From assembly GCF_001938565.1 (NCBI RefSeq), contig NZ_MSYM01000020.1, positions 62,001 through 126,000 on the forward strand: DNA of 64,000 nt, given 5' to 3'. Positions 50,854-59,799 of this stretch are shown here, piece by piece. Source of the stretch: Rhodoferax antarcticus ANT.BR (GTDB lineage Bacteria > Pseudomonadota > Gammaproteobacteria > Burkholderiales > Burkholderiaceae_C). The translations under genes were made by a program, and so were the position numbers. Below the pieces are notes generated by a model. The model did no database searches and was not told the origin of the DNA. It saw only the letters and a list, made by a program, of their open reading frames with translations. The number at the start of each line of letters is the position of its first letter. The first letter of the stretch is position 1.

Positions 50854-52335
50854 CTATGGACAAGTTATTGTAGTGTCAGAAAGTTGTTTTTGCAAACAAA
50901 GATCATGAAAATTACTTGTGGCTTTTGTTTGTGTGGCACTTTGAAATGCTCCACCGCTGGTCGTTGGTAAAACATCATTGGTGTAATGATTCATTACACT
51001 TTGTCTGAATGGCTCCATTACTGATGTAAATGCTGGGCCTGACAAATCGAGCGCTTGAATTTGCGTGGTAGATAATCCAGAACAATTGGGTGATTTTCCT
51101 GAACCCCACGATATGCCAAGTTGTGTATGAGCGCCTTCCATGATGCCTTTTGCAAGTAACCCATTAAAACAGCAATATGATTCAGTTGTTTCAAGGCAGG
51201 CTATAGTAGCACCAAAGAACTTCAACTCATGGGAACAGTAAGAACCGACATAGTGACAAAGATTTTGTCCTTTGAGATTTGCTAAATCCATTTCTTCCTG
51301 ATCGCACGCCAATGCCGCCATAATGACCTGAATAGCTACTGCTGCTGCCAATGCATAAGGGTTAAAGTAAACACCAGAAGTCCCAATTTGAGCTGATGCT
51401 GAAGTACCAAAAAAGCCACCGGCTGCTGTTGGTGTCAAACCAAAACCATACATGCCAACGCCATTCAACGGATTAGAACCAAAGCTCTGCAAGCTGTTGG
51501 CCATGCTAGCAACGCCGCTTTGCAAAAATTCAGGAGCGACATTAGCCATCATTAAATCGTAAACATACGGCGCTCCGTATTTGGCGGCATACGTTGCGCC
51601 TACCTTTAAACCCATGCCTGCCACGTTGCCTAACATACCTGACGCCTTGTAGTTTGTAGTAGGCGTGCCAGAACTACCAACGCAGCAGTTCTTTAGACCA
51701 ATGTAGCCATCTGCGCACGTCATTGCGGTGCCGTGAAAAAGATTGCTAAGACTCCCACTGGCATCATACCCATAGGTGACGAGTTGCCTTGCAAATTCCT
51801 GAGCTGTTGATGCTGCTATAAAATCATCTGCTGCTGACGGTGTTGCGTATGACCAGTCCAAACCATTTAGAGATGATGAAATCGTGCAGCCACTTGCGGT
51901 CGATGGTGGTAATGACGGTTGCGATGGGTCAACACATTGATAAGTATGTGTCGTCGATAAACATGGGCCAAGTTTAGGGTATGGCGAAGTCATTGGTAGA
52001 CCGTTACCGCCCATACTGCAAACCCCTGTTCCTTGCTCGGTGCAATACGAGTTTGAAGAAAAAGGTAAACAGTCAGTCTGATACTGCAAACAAGTGTAGT
52101 CTGTCATTGTGTTCCAACACGTTTGAGGAACTGTGAATGATCCAGCCGGATGCATGAATGCGCCGGTTAAACAAATAGTTTGAGAGTTAATCGTTTTGCA
52201 TGGCGTTGCATCAACACAGTAATCAACTGGATGAGGTACACTGCCGAGCATGCACATGACTGTACCTGGAAGTATGTCTGCAATAACAAGTGGAGAAATT
52301 GCAGCCAATGCAATTGTAATTATTGACCTATTCAT
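50854..52335 (-). CDS. traN: TraN-like mating-pair protein, C-terminal type
   Basis: 493 residues from MNRSIITIALA with its own signal peptide. It is very Cys-rich, over 30 residues, in patterns such as CWNTMTDYTCLQYQTDC, GLKNCCVGSSGTP and YVGSYCSHELKFF followed by TTESYCCFNGLLAKGI, which match the C-terminal half of TraN. TraN sits in the outer membrane and stabilises donor-recipient contact. Its start overlaps the stop of the preceding secreted protein by 4 bases. Confidence 0.8.
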   Translation of the reverse strand: MNRSIITIALAAISPLVIADILPGTVMCMLGSVPHPVDYCVDATPCKTINSQTICLTGAFMHPAGSFTVPQTCWNTMTDYTCLQYQTDCLPFSSNSYCTEQGTGVCSMGGNGLPMTSPYPKLGPCLSTTHTYQCVDPSQPSLPPSTASGCTISSSLNGLDWSYATPSAADDFIAASTAQEFARQLVTYGYDASGSLSNLFHGTAMTCADGYIGLKNCCVGSSGTPTTNYKASGMLGNVAGMGLKVGATYAAKYGAPYVYDLMMANVAPEFLQSGVASMANSLQSFGSNPLNGVGMYGFGLTPTAAGGFFGTSASAQIGTSGVYFNPYALAAAVAIQVIMAALACDQEEMDLANLKGQNLCHYVGSYCSHELKFFGATIACLETTESYCCFNGLLAKGIMEGAHTQLGISWGSGKSPNCSGLSTTQIQALDLSGPAFTSVMEPFRQSVMNHYTNDVLPTTSGGAFQSATQTKATSNFHDLCLQKQLSDTTITCP

Positions 52336-53516
52336 TGCGCGTAGGCCTTTAGAGCATTGCAACTGGTTGAATCTACAGTAGGCTTGACAATTGTTTCTGC
52401 CATAGAAAATAGACCACTTGCAGTTATTCGTGAACCAGCGCCAAAGCTTGTCTCTACAAATGCAGCCGGTCCAGTTGGTCTGGGAGGATAATATGTTTGG
52501 GTGCAACCCGCTCTTGATCCACAAATTCCAACTGTATGAAGGCATTGTTTACTACTAATTGTTAAATCACCAGGATCACACGCTTTAGGCGTTTTCATAA
52601 TACCAATTTGCATTAAATACGAACCGCTGCATTCACCGTTTAGGCAGGTTGTTGTATTTGTATATCTTGCGTAACAACCTCCGTAAACTTGTACAACAGC
52701 CGAATTTCCTGTTGGCACAACCGCCCATCTATCACTGTTTCCTTTTGAGTTGGTGGCCATTGCTATGACTGGATAATCACTGGTAGTACAAGTCCATTGA
52801 GCAATCAGATGGTCCCCGCCTTGACATCCATCGCTGCCCATGCCAGACGTACTCCACATAGATACCGAATATGCTTGACCAATATTGCAAGTTGCATGGT
52901 GATCAACATTCACAACCAGACTACTGCTACATGAAACAACGTAGGGGATATAGCTTTCAGTGCAGGTATGAGCCTGTGATGTATCAATCGGCGTTGTCGT
53001 GAAATTTGCGCCACAAACAGGTGCTGATGTACTCGACACAAAAGGTGCAGTTGCGATCGGTAGGGTTGCAATGGTACGCAGCGGGTCACTGATCGGAACT
53101 GAAGGGACCAAGATCGGCGTTTGCGTCACAAAATAAGCAGCTTGGTTGCTTTGGTCTAGTCGATTATTTGTATAGCCCGTAAAACCATTGACGGAAGTGG
53201 TTTTTGCAGCCCCACCTGTGACAACAAGCGATGGATTGGTGACAAGCCCCGTCAAGGCCGGATCTGCTGATCCTGTGTACTGGCTTCCCATGATGTTGTT
53301 CGCACCAGGCGTTGCTCCCATAGGGATCAAGACTGCAGGGGTAGCCGGGCCTGACAATTGTGTGTTGCCAAGGGCTTGTCCATCTGCCTGAGCTGCGGCA
53401 GCGGCAGCGGCAGCGTTTGCCGGGGTCATCGTTGACAAGTCTTGAGCTGCTGAGTTAAAGACAGCCGAAGCAACTGCACACACAAACAAGGCTGGCCGTA
53501 ATCGCTTCGAGATCAT
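52332..53516 (-). CDS. Cys-rich secreted protein, possible N-terminal TraN half
   Basis: 394 residues with signal peptide (LFVCAVASAVFNSAAQ). A low-complexity Ala run (ANAAAAAAAAQADGQ) and Gly/Pro-rich stretch precede a Cys-rich domain (CTESYIPYVVSCSSSL, GGCYARYTNTTTCLNGECSG, CLHTVGICGSRAGCTQTYYP). In other F-type plasmids a single larger TraN carries both kinds of region. The 4-base overlap with the next gene suggests the two act together. It heads an operon behind a promoter box. Confidence 0.65.
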   Translation of the reverse strand: MISKRLRPALFVCAVASAVFNSAAQDLSTMTPANAAAAAAAAQADGQALGNTQLSGPATPAVLIPMGATPGANNIMGSQYTGSADPALTGLVTNPSLVVTGGAAKTTSVNGFTGYTNNRLDQSNQAAYFVTQTPILVPSVPISDPLRTIATLPIATAPFVSSTSAPVCGANFTTTPIDTSQAHTCTESYIPYVVSCSSSLVVNVDHHATCNIGQAYSVSMWSTSGMGSDGCQGGDHLIAQWTCTTSDYPVIAMATNSKGNSDRWAVVPTGNSAVVQVYGGCYARYTNTTTCLNGECSGSYLMQIGIMKTPKACDPGDLTISSKQCLHTVGICGSRAGCTQTYYPPRPTGPAAFVETSFGAGSRITASGLFSMAETIVKPTVDSTSCNALKAYAQ

Positions 53517-53550
53517 TGAGTGTCACCTAAAAACGTGGTTAAACATCTGT

Positions 53551-53565
53551 GTTGCAAAGAACATA
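53551..53565 (-). promoter_or_regulatory. Shared promoter box, site 12 (TATGTTCTTTGCAAC)
   Basis: Lies 34 bases before the 52332-53516 gene; drives the traN-like operon. Confidence 0.65.
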
Positions 53566-53600
53566 TTTTGCAATAATAACCGAATCCACTGCAAAACAAG

Positions 53601-53640
53601 AAAAAGGCCGTCAATCACAAATGAGTGAGAGACAGCCTTT
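53601..53640 (-). terminator. Terminator after the NADAR gene
   Basis: AAAGGCTGTC and the opposing GACGGCCTTTTT pair, with an inner TCAC/GTGA stem; the minus strand ends in five T. Confidence 0.75.
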
Positions 53641-53677
53641 AGGGTTTGACAACGAAGCACGAGGCTTCACCGGACCA

Positions 53678-54382
53678 TCAGTGAGCGTGGCCAGTCTTTG
53701 CAAAGATGGAGTGCGCCAAATCAAGCCGCACCGACATCAACACTTTACCAAGCCGATTTTGGCCTGGCCACTTGGACTTATCCAGAATCCGAGGGTCATC
53801 TTCTGACAAGCCAGCACCCCAAATCTTGTCGTATGGACTAGCCTCAACAAGCTCAGTGCCTTGGGTTGCCAACAATGCATCGCACATCGACGGGTTTTGG
53901 CTGAACTTTGCCATGCACCCTATACGAACGTACTCATCACATTTTTCGTTCCAAACAGAATCAACAAAACCCTTAACTTGACGCCCTAAAAGTTTGTGTT
54001 CTCGCGGAGATGTTGCGGCCAAAATTTTGGATGCTGATTCCTCATCGTCGAAGAGTTTGGCTTTACAAAACATCATAAATTGTTCGCAATTTACAAACCC
54101 AATACCCTTAACAACAAACCGGGCCGGATGCCAGTTTGAAAGACAATTGTCAGCACCAAAGAAAAATGTCATACCGGAAAATGCATGAGAATCCAGCGCA
54201 TCAGAGAGAAGCTGATCTGCATAAATTACAGAAGATTGCTTGTCCGAAAGATCCTCATTGTCTTCCTTCAGATAAGTACCATCTTCGAGGCCTGTAATGA
54301 TGTCCTGAACATGAGAAGTCGCCATCAAGAGAATAGATTGCATTAAATAAACAGGGACACTTACAAACTGTTTGTTGCTCAT
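53678..54382 (-). CDS. NADAR-domain protein (YbiA family)
   Basis: 234 residues from MSNKQFVSV. The NADAR domain fills residues 75-230: FFFGADNCLSNWHPARFVV, FVNCEQFMMFCKAKLFDD, GRQVKGFVDSVWNEKCDEYV, MAKFSQNP, ELVEASPYDKIWGAGL and the end NRLGKVLMSVR. NADAR enzymes act on ADP-ribose-like glycosides; some remove ADP-ribose from guanine in DNA and so counter DarT-type toxins. The N-terminal 70 residues are helical and unknown. It lies downstream of the SNF2 gene on the same strand and is followed by a terminator. Confidence 0.9.
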   Translation of the reverse strand: MSNKQFVSVPVYLMQSILLMATSHVQDIITGLEDGTYLKEDNEDLSDKQSSVIYADQLLSDALDSHAFSGMTFFFGADNCLSNWHPARFVVKGIGFVNCEQFMMFCKAKLFDDEESASKILAATSPREHKLLGRQVKGFVDSVWNEKCDEYVRIGCMAKFSQNPSMCDALLATQGTELVEASPYDKIWGAGLSEDDPRILDKSKWPGQNRLGKVLMSVRLDLAHSIFAKTGHAH

Positions 54383-54514
54383 TTTTAAAATCTCCAAAAT
54401 AGTCGCCTGACGAAATTGTCAGTGCATAACTTATATTGGCTATACCAAAAGTAAAAAAAGTCAAAAAAGAAGCTGCACTTTTGGTAAGGGAGCCGCTACG
54501 CACAGTGCCTTTGC

Positions 54515-56572
54515 TTACTGTCTTGCGATAGCCTTTATCAGTGCCGATTTGTTGAATCTTTCAACCTCATCAGGGTCGATGACCTCCCTGGCAATCGACG
54601 ATTTGAAATTCAATAATTCCCTCAATTGCTCATCAAGCGTGTTTTGAAAGATAGGCACAACGATCTTCACTTGCCGGGTTTGCCCTAGTCGATTTGCCCT
54701 ATCCTCGGCCTGCGATTGGGTGGCAGGAACATAAGGTTGCAAGGCAAGAAAAACGTGATTTCCACGCCACAAATCAATGCCCTCTGCTCCAGTGGCATAA
54801 GTCAGCACAATAGAACGAACGGAATCGTCCGTTTGAAATGATTCAATGGCCTTATCTCTGGCTTGATCGCTGCATTGTCCAGTCACAACAACTGATTTAA
54901 CAGAGTCGCTAGTCAAGGCTACAGAATACATATTGACGGACTCGACATACTCACAAAAAACTATGAGTTTTTCATCTGTTGGTATCGATTTAAGATATTT
55001 CACCGCAAGACTTACTTTGCCTTCTTCAAGGAATCGTCGCGCATGGTGTAGGCGAGTGAGTGAATGTGTTCCTTCATTGAGTTGCAGCAGATATTCTTTA
55101 TGTTGGCCTTTGACCATCTTGACCAATTGATAGTCGTGGCGTTTGCCTGGAATTTTTCCCCGCAAAACTTTGCTTTGCAGACGGCGCAACATCCAGTCTT
55201 CCTTGATACTTTTATTTAGGTTTTTACGAAAATCTGGACTACCCGAAAACTGAGTTTCAAAGTCGCTCAATGTCAAATCCCCGAGTGAGTGTCCAGTCAA
55301 GCGTAATAATGAGTGCATTTCGGATTCACGATTCAGAATCGGTGTGGCCGTCAGTAAATACCTATTAGGAACTCGTGAAGCGATTTCAAAAGCAATCCGT
55401 GTCCGTAGCGTCATGGATTCTTTGAGCTTGTGTGCTTCGTCTATCAATAACACTGCGGCACTATTCGCCAAATCACCCATGCGCTCTAATTGTTCGTAAT
55501 TTGTGATGATCCAATTCGTGTTTGGAGCTACAGCTTCGAGTGATTGGCCAGCCTGCAAAACATGCACAGATTCGTTAGGATACACAGCCAGGATCTCTCT
55601 GCGCCACTTGAAAATAACAGCTTTCGGAGCCGCAACAATTACCGTATATCGATTTGAATCTTGGATGTTTACGAAGCCTTTGATGATGTAGGAGGCAACG
55701 ATAGCAGTACGTGTTTTTCCCGTGCCCATCTCATCGGCCAACAATGCGCCTGTGCGTTGAGTTAAAAACAAGACTCCTTCGCGCTGGTGCTTGAGTAACA
55801 TTCCCTTTTTTGTAGGTAGCAATGACTTAATATCAGCGAATTCAATACCAGTACGTTTTATTGCAGATACCGTTGCCTGAACTTGGGCGTTGATACTATC
55901 TTCAATTTCAAAGTCTTTGTTTTTATCGTTGAACTCAGTTTGTTCTCTGAGTAAAATATCAGGCAATCCCAATGTTGGCACGTCGTGGTCAACACTTAAA
56001 ACTCCATCGTAAAGTGAAAAATTCCCTTCCTTAACGAAAATCTGACTTTCTGTATAACCAGATTGCATCATTAAGTTATTTGTCAACATCGCCAGGGATG
56101 TATCAGATACATACCAGCCACGAGCTTGTCGTGCCCACTGTCCATGCATTGATCTAAACAAGGTTAAGGTAGAGCCATGGTACTGCGATCCAAACACCAA
56201 GAACTCAGAAGCCTTCAACGGATCGCCACTTTTTGCCAGTGGACAAATGGTCTGAGTTAGTCCATGCGCAAAGGCATTGGGCATATCCTTTGCGCTGCAG
56301 AGAATATTGTTAAGTTCAGTCTGCAGCACATCAAAATCATAACCAGACGCTTCAGCTAACCCTCCTATCCACGGGATAAGAATATCATTGGTGTCAAACA
56401 GTAATTTGTTAAATCTCCAGTAACTGTAATATGGATGTGTTTTATCGCCAATGAAAAAACCACGAACCACAGGACTTGTCTTAATATAATCAACAAGTCC
56501 AGCGTTTACATAACGCATTTTTAGACCATATTCAGTTCCGTCAAATACGGCATCAAAGAAAACGGCGGTCAT
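54515..56572 (-). CDS. SNF2-family helicase
   Basis: 685 residues from MTAVFFDAV. N-terminal 220 residues resemble the N-region of phage/plasmid SNF2 proteins. Helicase lobe 1: LLKHQREGVLFL (Q motif), ADEMGTGKTRTA (motif I), IIVAAPKAV-like strand, LLIDEAHKLKE (motif II), LLTATPIL (motif III). Lobe 2: IVFCEYVESVN, SIVLTYATGAEGIDL (motif V) and QAEDRANRLGQTRQV (motif VI). It is a dsDNA translocase. Alone, or with the neighbouring RecD2-like enzyme, it could remodel DNA or serve in defence. It starts 60 bases after the recD2-like gene. Confidence 0.93.
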   Translation of the reverse strand: MTAVFFDAVFDGTEYGLKMRYVNAGLVDYIKTSPVVRGFFIGDKTHPYYSYWRFNKLLFDTNDILIPWIGGLAEASGYDFDVLQTELNNILCSAKDMPNAFAHGLTQTICPLAKSGDPLKASEFLVFGSQYHGSTLTLFRSMHGQWARQARGWYVSDTSLAMLTNNLMMQSGYTESQIFVKEGNFSLYDGVLSVDHDVPTLGLPDILLREQTEFNDKNKDFEIEDSINAQVQATVSAIKRTGIEFADIKSLLPTKKGMLLKHQREGVLFLTQRTGALLADEMGTGKTRTAIVASYIIKGFVNIQDSNRYTVIVAAPKAVIFKWRREILAVYPNESVHVLQAGQSLEAVAPNTNWIITNYEQLERMGDLANSAAVLLIDEAHKLKESMTLRTRIAFEIASRVPNRYLLTATPILNRESEMHSLLRLTGHSLGDLTLSDFETQFSGSPDFRKNLNKSIKEDWMLRRLQSKVLRGKIPGKRHDYQLVKMVKGQHKEYLLQLNEGTHSLTRLHHARRFLEEGKVSLAVKYLKSIPTDEKLIVFCEYVESVNMYSVALTSDSVKSVVVTGQCSDQARDKAIESFQTDDSVRSIVLTYATGAEGIDLWRGNHVFLALQPYVPATQSQAEDRANRLGQTRQVKIVVPIFQNTLDEQLRELLNFKSSIAREVIDPDEVERFNKSALIKAIARQ

Positions 56573-56632
56573 AGAGTTTTGAGAATTAATTATTGGGACA
56601 AAGTAATAGCGGGCAAAAAAGCACTCAATCAA

Positions 56633-59155
56633 TCAATGATGGGCGTTGCTTTTGGCCTTCTCAAGATGTCTGAAGAAACGCTGTACCAGGTACGAATTGC
56701 GTTCCGGGCACTTGCGAGCCACAACACTTCGGATGGCGTCAAAATCACCGATCACTGTTAACTTACGTTTCGCCCGGCTAAACCCTGTGAAGGCGATGCC
56801 GCGATGAACGAAAGACGAATGCCCGTTAACGTTGATGAAAATAATGTGGTTGTACTCACTGCCCTGGCTCGAATGCACGGTCATGGCATAACAAAAGTCC
56901 AGCACATCCATGTGCTCCACTGGCAAGACGATTGAGCGCCCATCATCCAAATTAAGCGCCACATAGGTCACATCGCCTTTTGCCGCAATGTAGTCAGTGA
57001 TTGATCCGGTATCGCCGTTGACAACCTGCTCTACGGGCGCATCGTCATCGTCGCCCTGTGGAACAACTAAATTTTTGCGAATTATTACCCTGTCCCCCAC
57101 CCGGTAGCGCGTGCCAAACACCTTCTGACCAACATTGGCGTGAGCCAAGCCCTCGATACCGCGAACCCCTACCCCGCCGACCAACTCGGGGTTGTATCTC
57201 TCACGTAAAACCGCATTGAGGTATGTCGAATTCCAACCCGCTGAATTGGGATCACCTTTGCGCCTGGCTATCAACAATCCAACTTTGGAGAAGTCCCCCA
57301 GGTTGCTGTCAACAGAGGTGCAATAGAGGTCAAGTACACGCTCAATCGACTCATCACTTGCTGGTGGCAAACCGTCGATAAATTCAACATCCGGGCGCTG
57401 CACAAAATCAACTCGACCCAACCCGGCCAGACGTACTACTTCAAGAATACCGCCATCAGATCGGTGTGTGCTGGTGAGTTCGTGGTGATCAAAAGGCATC
57501 TCCAGAAAGTTCGCAAGGCAAGCGCCTGGACTCACTGAGGGCAACTGTTTGGGGTCGCCCAAAAAAACAATATGCGCATCATCACGCATCGCTGACACAA
57601 GCGAACCCATCAAAGCAACGTCAATCATGCTTGTTTCATCAACAATCAGCAGATCAAGGTCAAGCCGGTTGTTGTGGTTGTGCATGAACATGCCGCTCAC
57701 CGAATTCCCGTCGTCATCTTGCTCTTTTGATCCCCGCACCCCTAATAGGGTGTGAATCGTCGTTGAGATCGCTCCAAAGCGTTTAATGCGGGCGTTGAGC
57801 ACCTTCGCTGCCTTGCCTGTTGGGGCGCAAAACCCAACCTTGTAGGGAACAACCTCAATTTCATTGGTTTCTGGGTTGTTGACGTGTTTGGTGCGGCCCT
57901 CCAGGATCTGCACCACCAGCTCCATGATGGCTGTCTTGCCGCAGCCCGGTCCAGCCGTGATCGTGTGGACAGGTTCAAAAGAAGTCAAAAGGCCGTAAAT
58001 GCATTGCCACTGCGAATCATCCAGCACCCAATTTTCATTCTTGGTGTACTCCCGCATCTTCGACTCAGCATCATCGATTGCATTGCGAACATCTTGGTCT
58101 GAACCATTGTGGATCTGGCTTCGCAAATGACGCGAGCATCGTTGCGCCAGATTCCAAGCCAGTGAACGCTCTGCCTGAAAAATGGTGTCCACATAAAACC
58201 GACCATGATCCTGAATTAGCGGCTCTTCCATCTCGATGGCTGCTTGAATGGCCTCGGACACGTCCACGGTGTTGTCGATCTTGCTGATGATCTTGTTGAA
58301 GTCACCCATGGTCAAAAAGCTGTGACCCGTTGAATTACACCCTTCCGTGACCGCAAAAGTGACCAGTGCGCCACGTCGTTCAATCCGGTTCATGTCGAAA
58401 TTCAATTTTCGAGCGATAATATCCGCTGTTCGGAAGGCATAGCCATCCAAAGTGCGAATCAGTGCGTAGGGGTTCGAAGTCAGAATTGACCAGGCCTTTT
58501 CAATCGGATTTGCCGATTTCTTTGCGTCATCTTCCAAATGACCAGCGATCTTGCGTAGCAGCTTGTCGCCCAGCTCGACACCGCCGATTTTTGTGGCGAT
58601 GTCCATGTAGATCAGACCCTTCAAGTCTTGAGATCCATCCATACTCGTCTTGCGCTTAATCCCAGCCACAGAGAAGTCCATTGAGTACGGGTTGGCCAAC
58701 AGATCACTTCGAAACTGATCCAAACCCCCTGACTGTTTGGAAAAATAGGTCACGATTTTTTCGGCAGCTTTTTTGCCAATGCCTTTGTAGTTCTGCAGCA
58801 AAAATTTCTCAATTCCCTTGCCGTTGCTTGGCACATGCAGGCCAACGGTTTCAACTTTGAGTTGCAGTCCGTAAGTTTTGTGATTTTCGACCAGACCGGA
58901 AAATTCGTAGGTCATTTTTTCGGTCAGACCGGCCAGCGCATTGCCATTGACGTTGACATCGCCACGGTCTTCAGTTGAAATTCGGCCAATCGCCCACCCT
59001 GAAGCCAGTACCCGCAAGGTCTGGATCTTGCCAACAAGGTTGACGCCAGCGCCAGGCTCAAGCGGCTCAATGTGACGTGCTTGGTATCGATATTGAGCAA
59101 ATGATCGTCCATCAAATACGGGAGTATTTGTCATGGCTGTGTCAGTCGAAAACAT
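56633..59155 (-). CDS. RecD2-like 5'-3' DNA helicase
   Basis: 840 residues. The N-domain has the RecD2 helix-hairpin-helix LLQNYKGIGKKAAEKIVTYF. Motor: Walker A TAGPGCGKTAIMELV (about 400), LLIVDETSMIDVALMGSLV (motif II), FLGDPKQLPSVSPG (motif III), the SH3-like insertion and the C-terminal VHSSQGSEYNHIIF / GFSRAKRKL motifs of superfamily 1B. RecBC-independent RecD2 enzymes process DNA ends and forks. ATG at 59155 has a GAGAG Shine-Dalgarno. It is divergent from the coupling-protein operon. Confidence 0.92.
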   Translation of the reverse strand: MFSTDTAMTNTPVFDGRSFAQYRYQARHIEPLEPGAGVNLVGKIQTLRVLASGWAIGRISTEDRGDVNVNGNALAGLTEKMTYEFSGLVENHKTYGLQLKVETVGLHVPSNGKGIEKFLLQNYKGIGKKAAEKIVTYFSKQSGGLDQFRSDLLANPYSMDFSVAGIKRKTSMDGSQDLKGLIYMDIATKIGGVELGDKLLRKIAGHLEDDAKKSANPIEKAWSILTSNPYALIRTLDGYAFRTADIIARKLNFDMNRIERRGALVTFAVTEGCNSTGHSFLTMGDFNKIISKIDNTVDVSEAIQAAIEMEEPLIQDHGRFYVDTIFQAERSLAWNLAQRCSRHLRSQIHNGSDQDVRNAIDDAESKMREYTKNENWVLDDSQWQCIYGLLTSFEPVHTITAGPGCGKTAIMELVVQILEGRTKHVNNPETNEIEVVPYKVGFCAPTGKAAKVLNARIKRFGAISTTIHTLLGVRGSKEQDDDGNSVSGMFMHNHNNRLDLDLLIVDETSMIDVALMGSLVSAMRDDAHIVFLGDPKQLPSVSPGACLANFLEMPFDHHELTSTHRSDGGILEVVRLAGLGRVDFVQRPDVEFIDGLPPASDESIERVLDLYCTSVDSNLGDFSKVGLLIARRKGDPNSAGWNSTYLNAVLRERYNPELVGGVGVRGIEGLAHANVGQKVFGTRYRVGDRVIIRKNLVVPQGDDDDAPVEQVVNGDTGSITDYIAAKGDVTYVALNLDDGRSIVLPVEHMDVLDFCYAMTVHSSQGSEYNHIIFINVNGHSSFVHRGIAFTGFSRAKRKLTVIGDFDAIRSVVARKCPERNSYLVQRFFRHLEKAKSNAHH

Positions 59156-59206
59156 CAGAAAACTCTCTCTAAGTTGAATCTCTATTTTATCATTTATTTA
59201 TAGCGT

Positions 59207-59221
59207 TACAATCTTTGCAAC
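59207..59221 (+). promoter_or_regulatory. Shared promoter box, site 13 (TACAATCTTTGCAAC), plus strand
   Basis: The only copy on the plus strand, in front of the plus-strand NERD-like and traD operon. It keeps box orientation relative to the gene, which argues for a promoter role. Confidence 0.7.
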
Positions 59222-59225
59222 ACAA

Positions 59226-59792
59226 TTGAATGCGAATCGTAAAAATAAGAAACACACCGTGACAAACGCAAATAAAACGAAATTTACCAAGACACATAGG
59301 CCATGGAAAACAAACTTGGTTTGGGCTGGCTACTCGCTCGTCATCTTGGTTGCTGGATGGTTTTTTTGGTACAAAAACGGTAAAACAAATGAGTTTTATG
59401 TTCTTGGCGCATCAGCTTCCTTCGTCATCGTGCTGAACCTTCAGTCCTTGTTTGCCCGCATTCATGGCCAACAAGTCGAAAAAAGAGCCATACGGGATCT
59501 CGAAAGGATCGACAAAGACAAGGTGATGAAGAACCAGGTCTTGCCCGGTCGCGGCGACATCGATGTGGTGTTCAAAGCCCGCAGGGAGACTTACAACATC
59601 GAAATCAAATCCATTCAGGATGCAAGCAAAGTGTCCCGTAAGCACATTGCCCAAGTGCTCGCCGCATCCGATTACCTCAAAACAAGTCCTGTCATATGGC
59701 TACCAAAAGCCAAAGAAAAACGTGTCGTTAGTCGCGGTGGAGTGACCGTCTTCTGTGGCACAGCCCGCCAACTGTACTCACATTTCAATTGA
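59226..59792 (+). CDS. Membrane-tethered NERD-like nuclease
   Basis: 188 residues if a TTG start 5 bases after the promoter box is used; a GTG at 59259 is the alternative. Basic N-terminus, two membrane segments (about 32-50 and 58-75), then a soluble domain with LPGRGDIDVVFKARRETYNI and the following EIKSIQDASKVSRKHIAQV. The D...E-x-K pattern and strand order are those of NERD and related PD-(D/E)XK nucleases. It ends 7 bases before traD, so it is probably made together with the coupling protein. Possible roles: cutting incoming DNA at the membrane or processing transferred DNA. Confidence 0.7.
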   Translation: MNANRKNKKHTVTNANKTKFTKTHRPWKTNLVWAGYSLVILVAGWFFWYKNGKTNEFYVLGASASFVIVLNLQSLFARIHGQQVEKRAIRDLERIDKDKVMKNQVLPGRGDIDVVFKARRETYNIEIKSIQDASKVSRKHIAQVLAASDYLKTSPVIWLPKAKEKRVVSRGGVTVFCGTARQLYSHFN

Positions 59793-59799
59793 GCCACAA

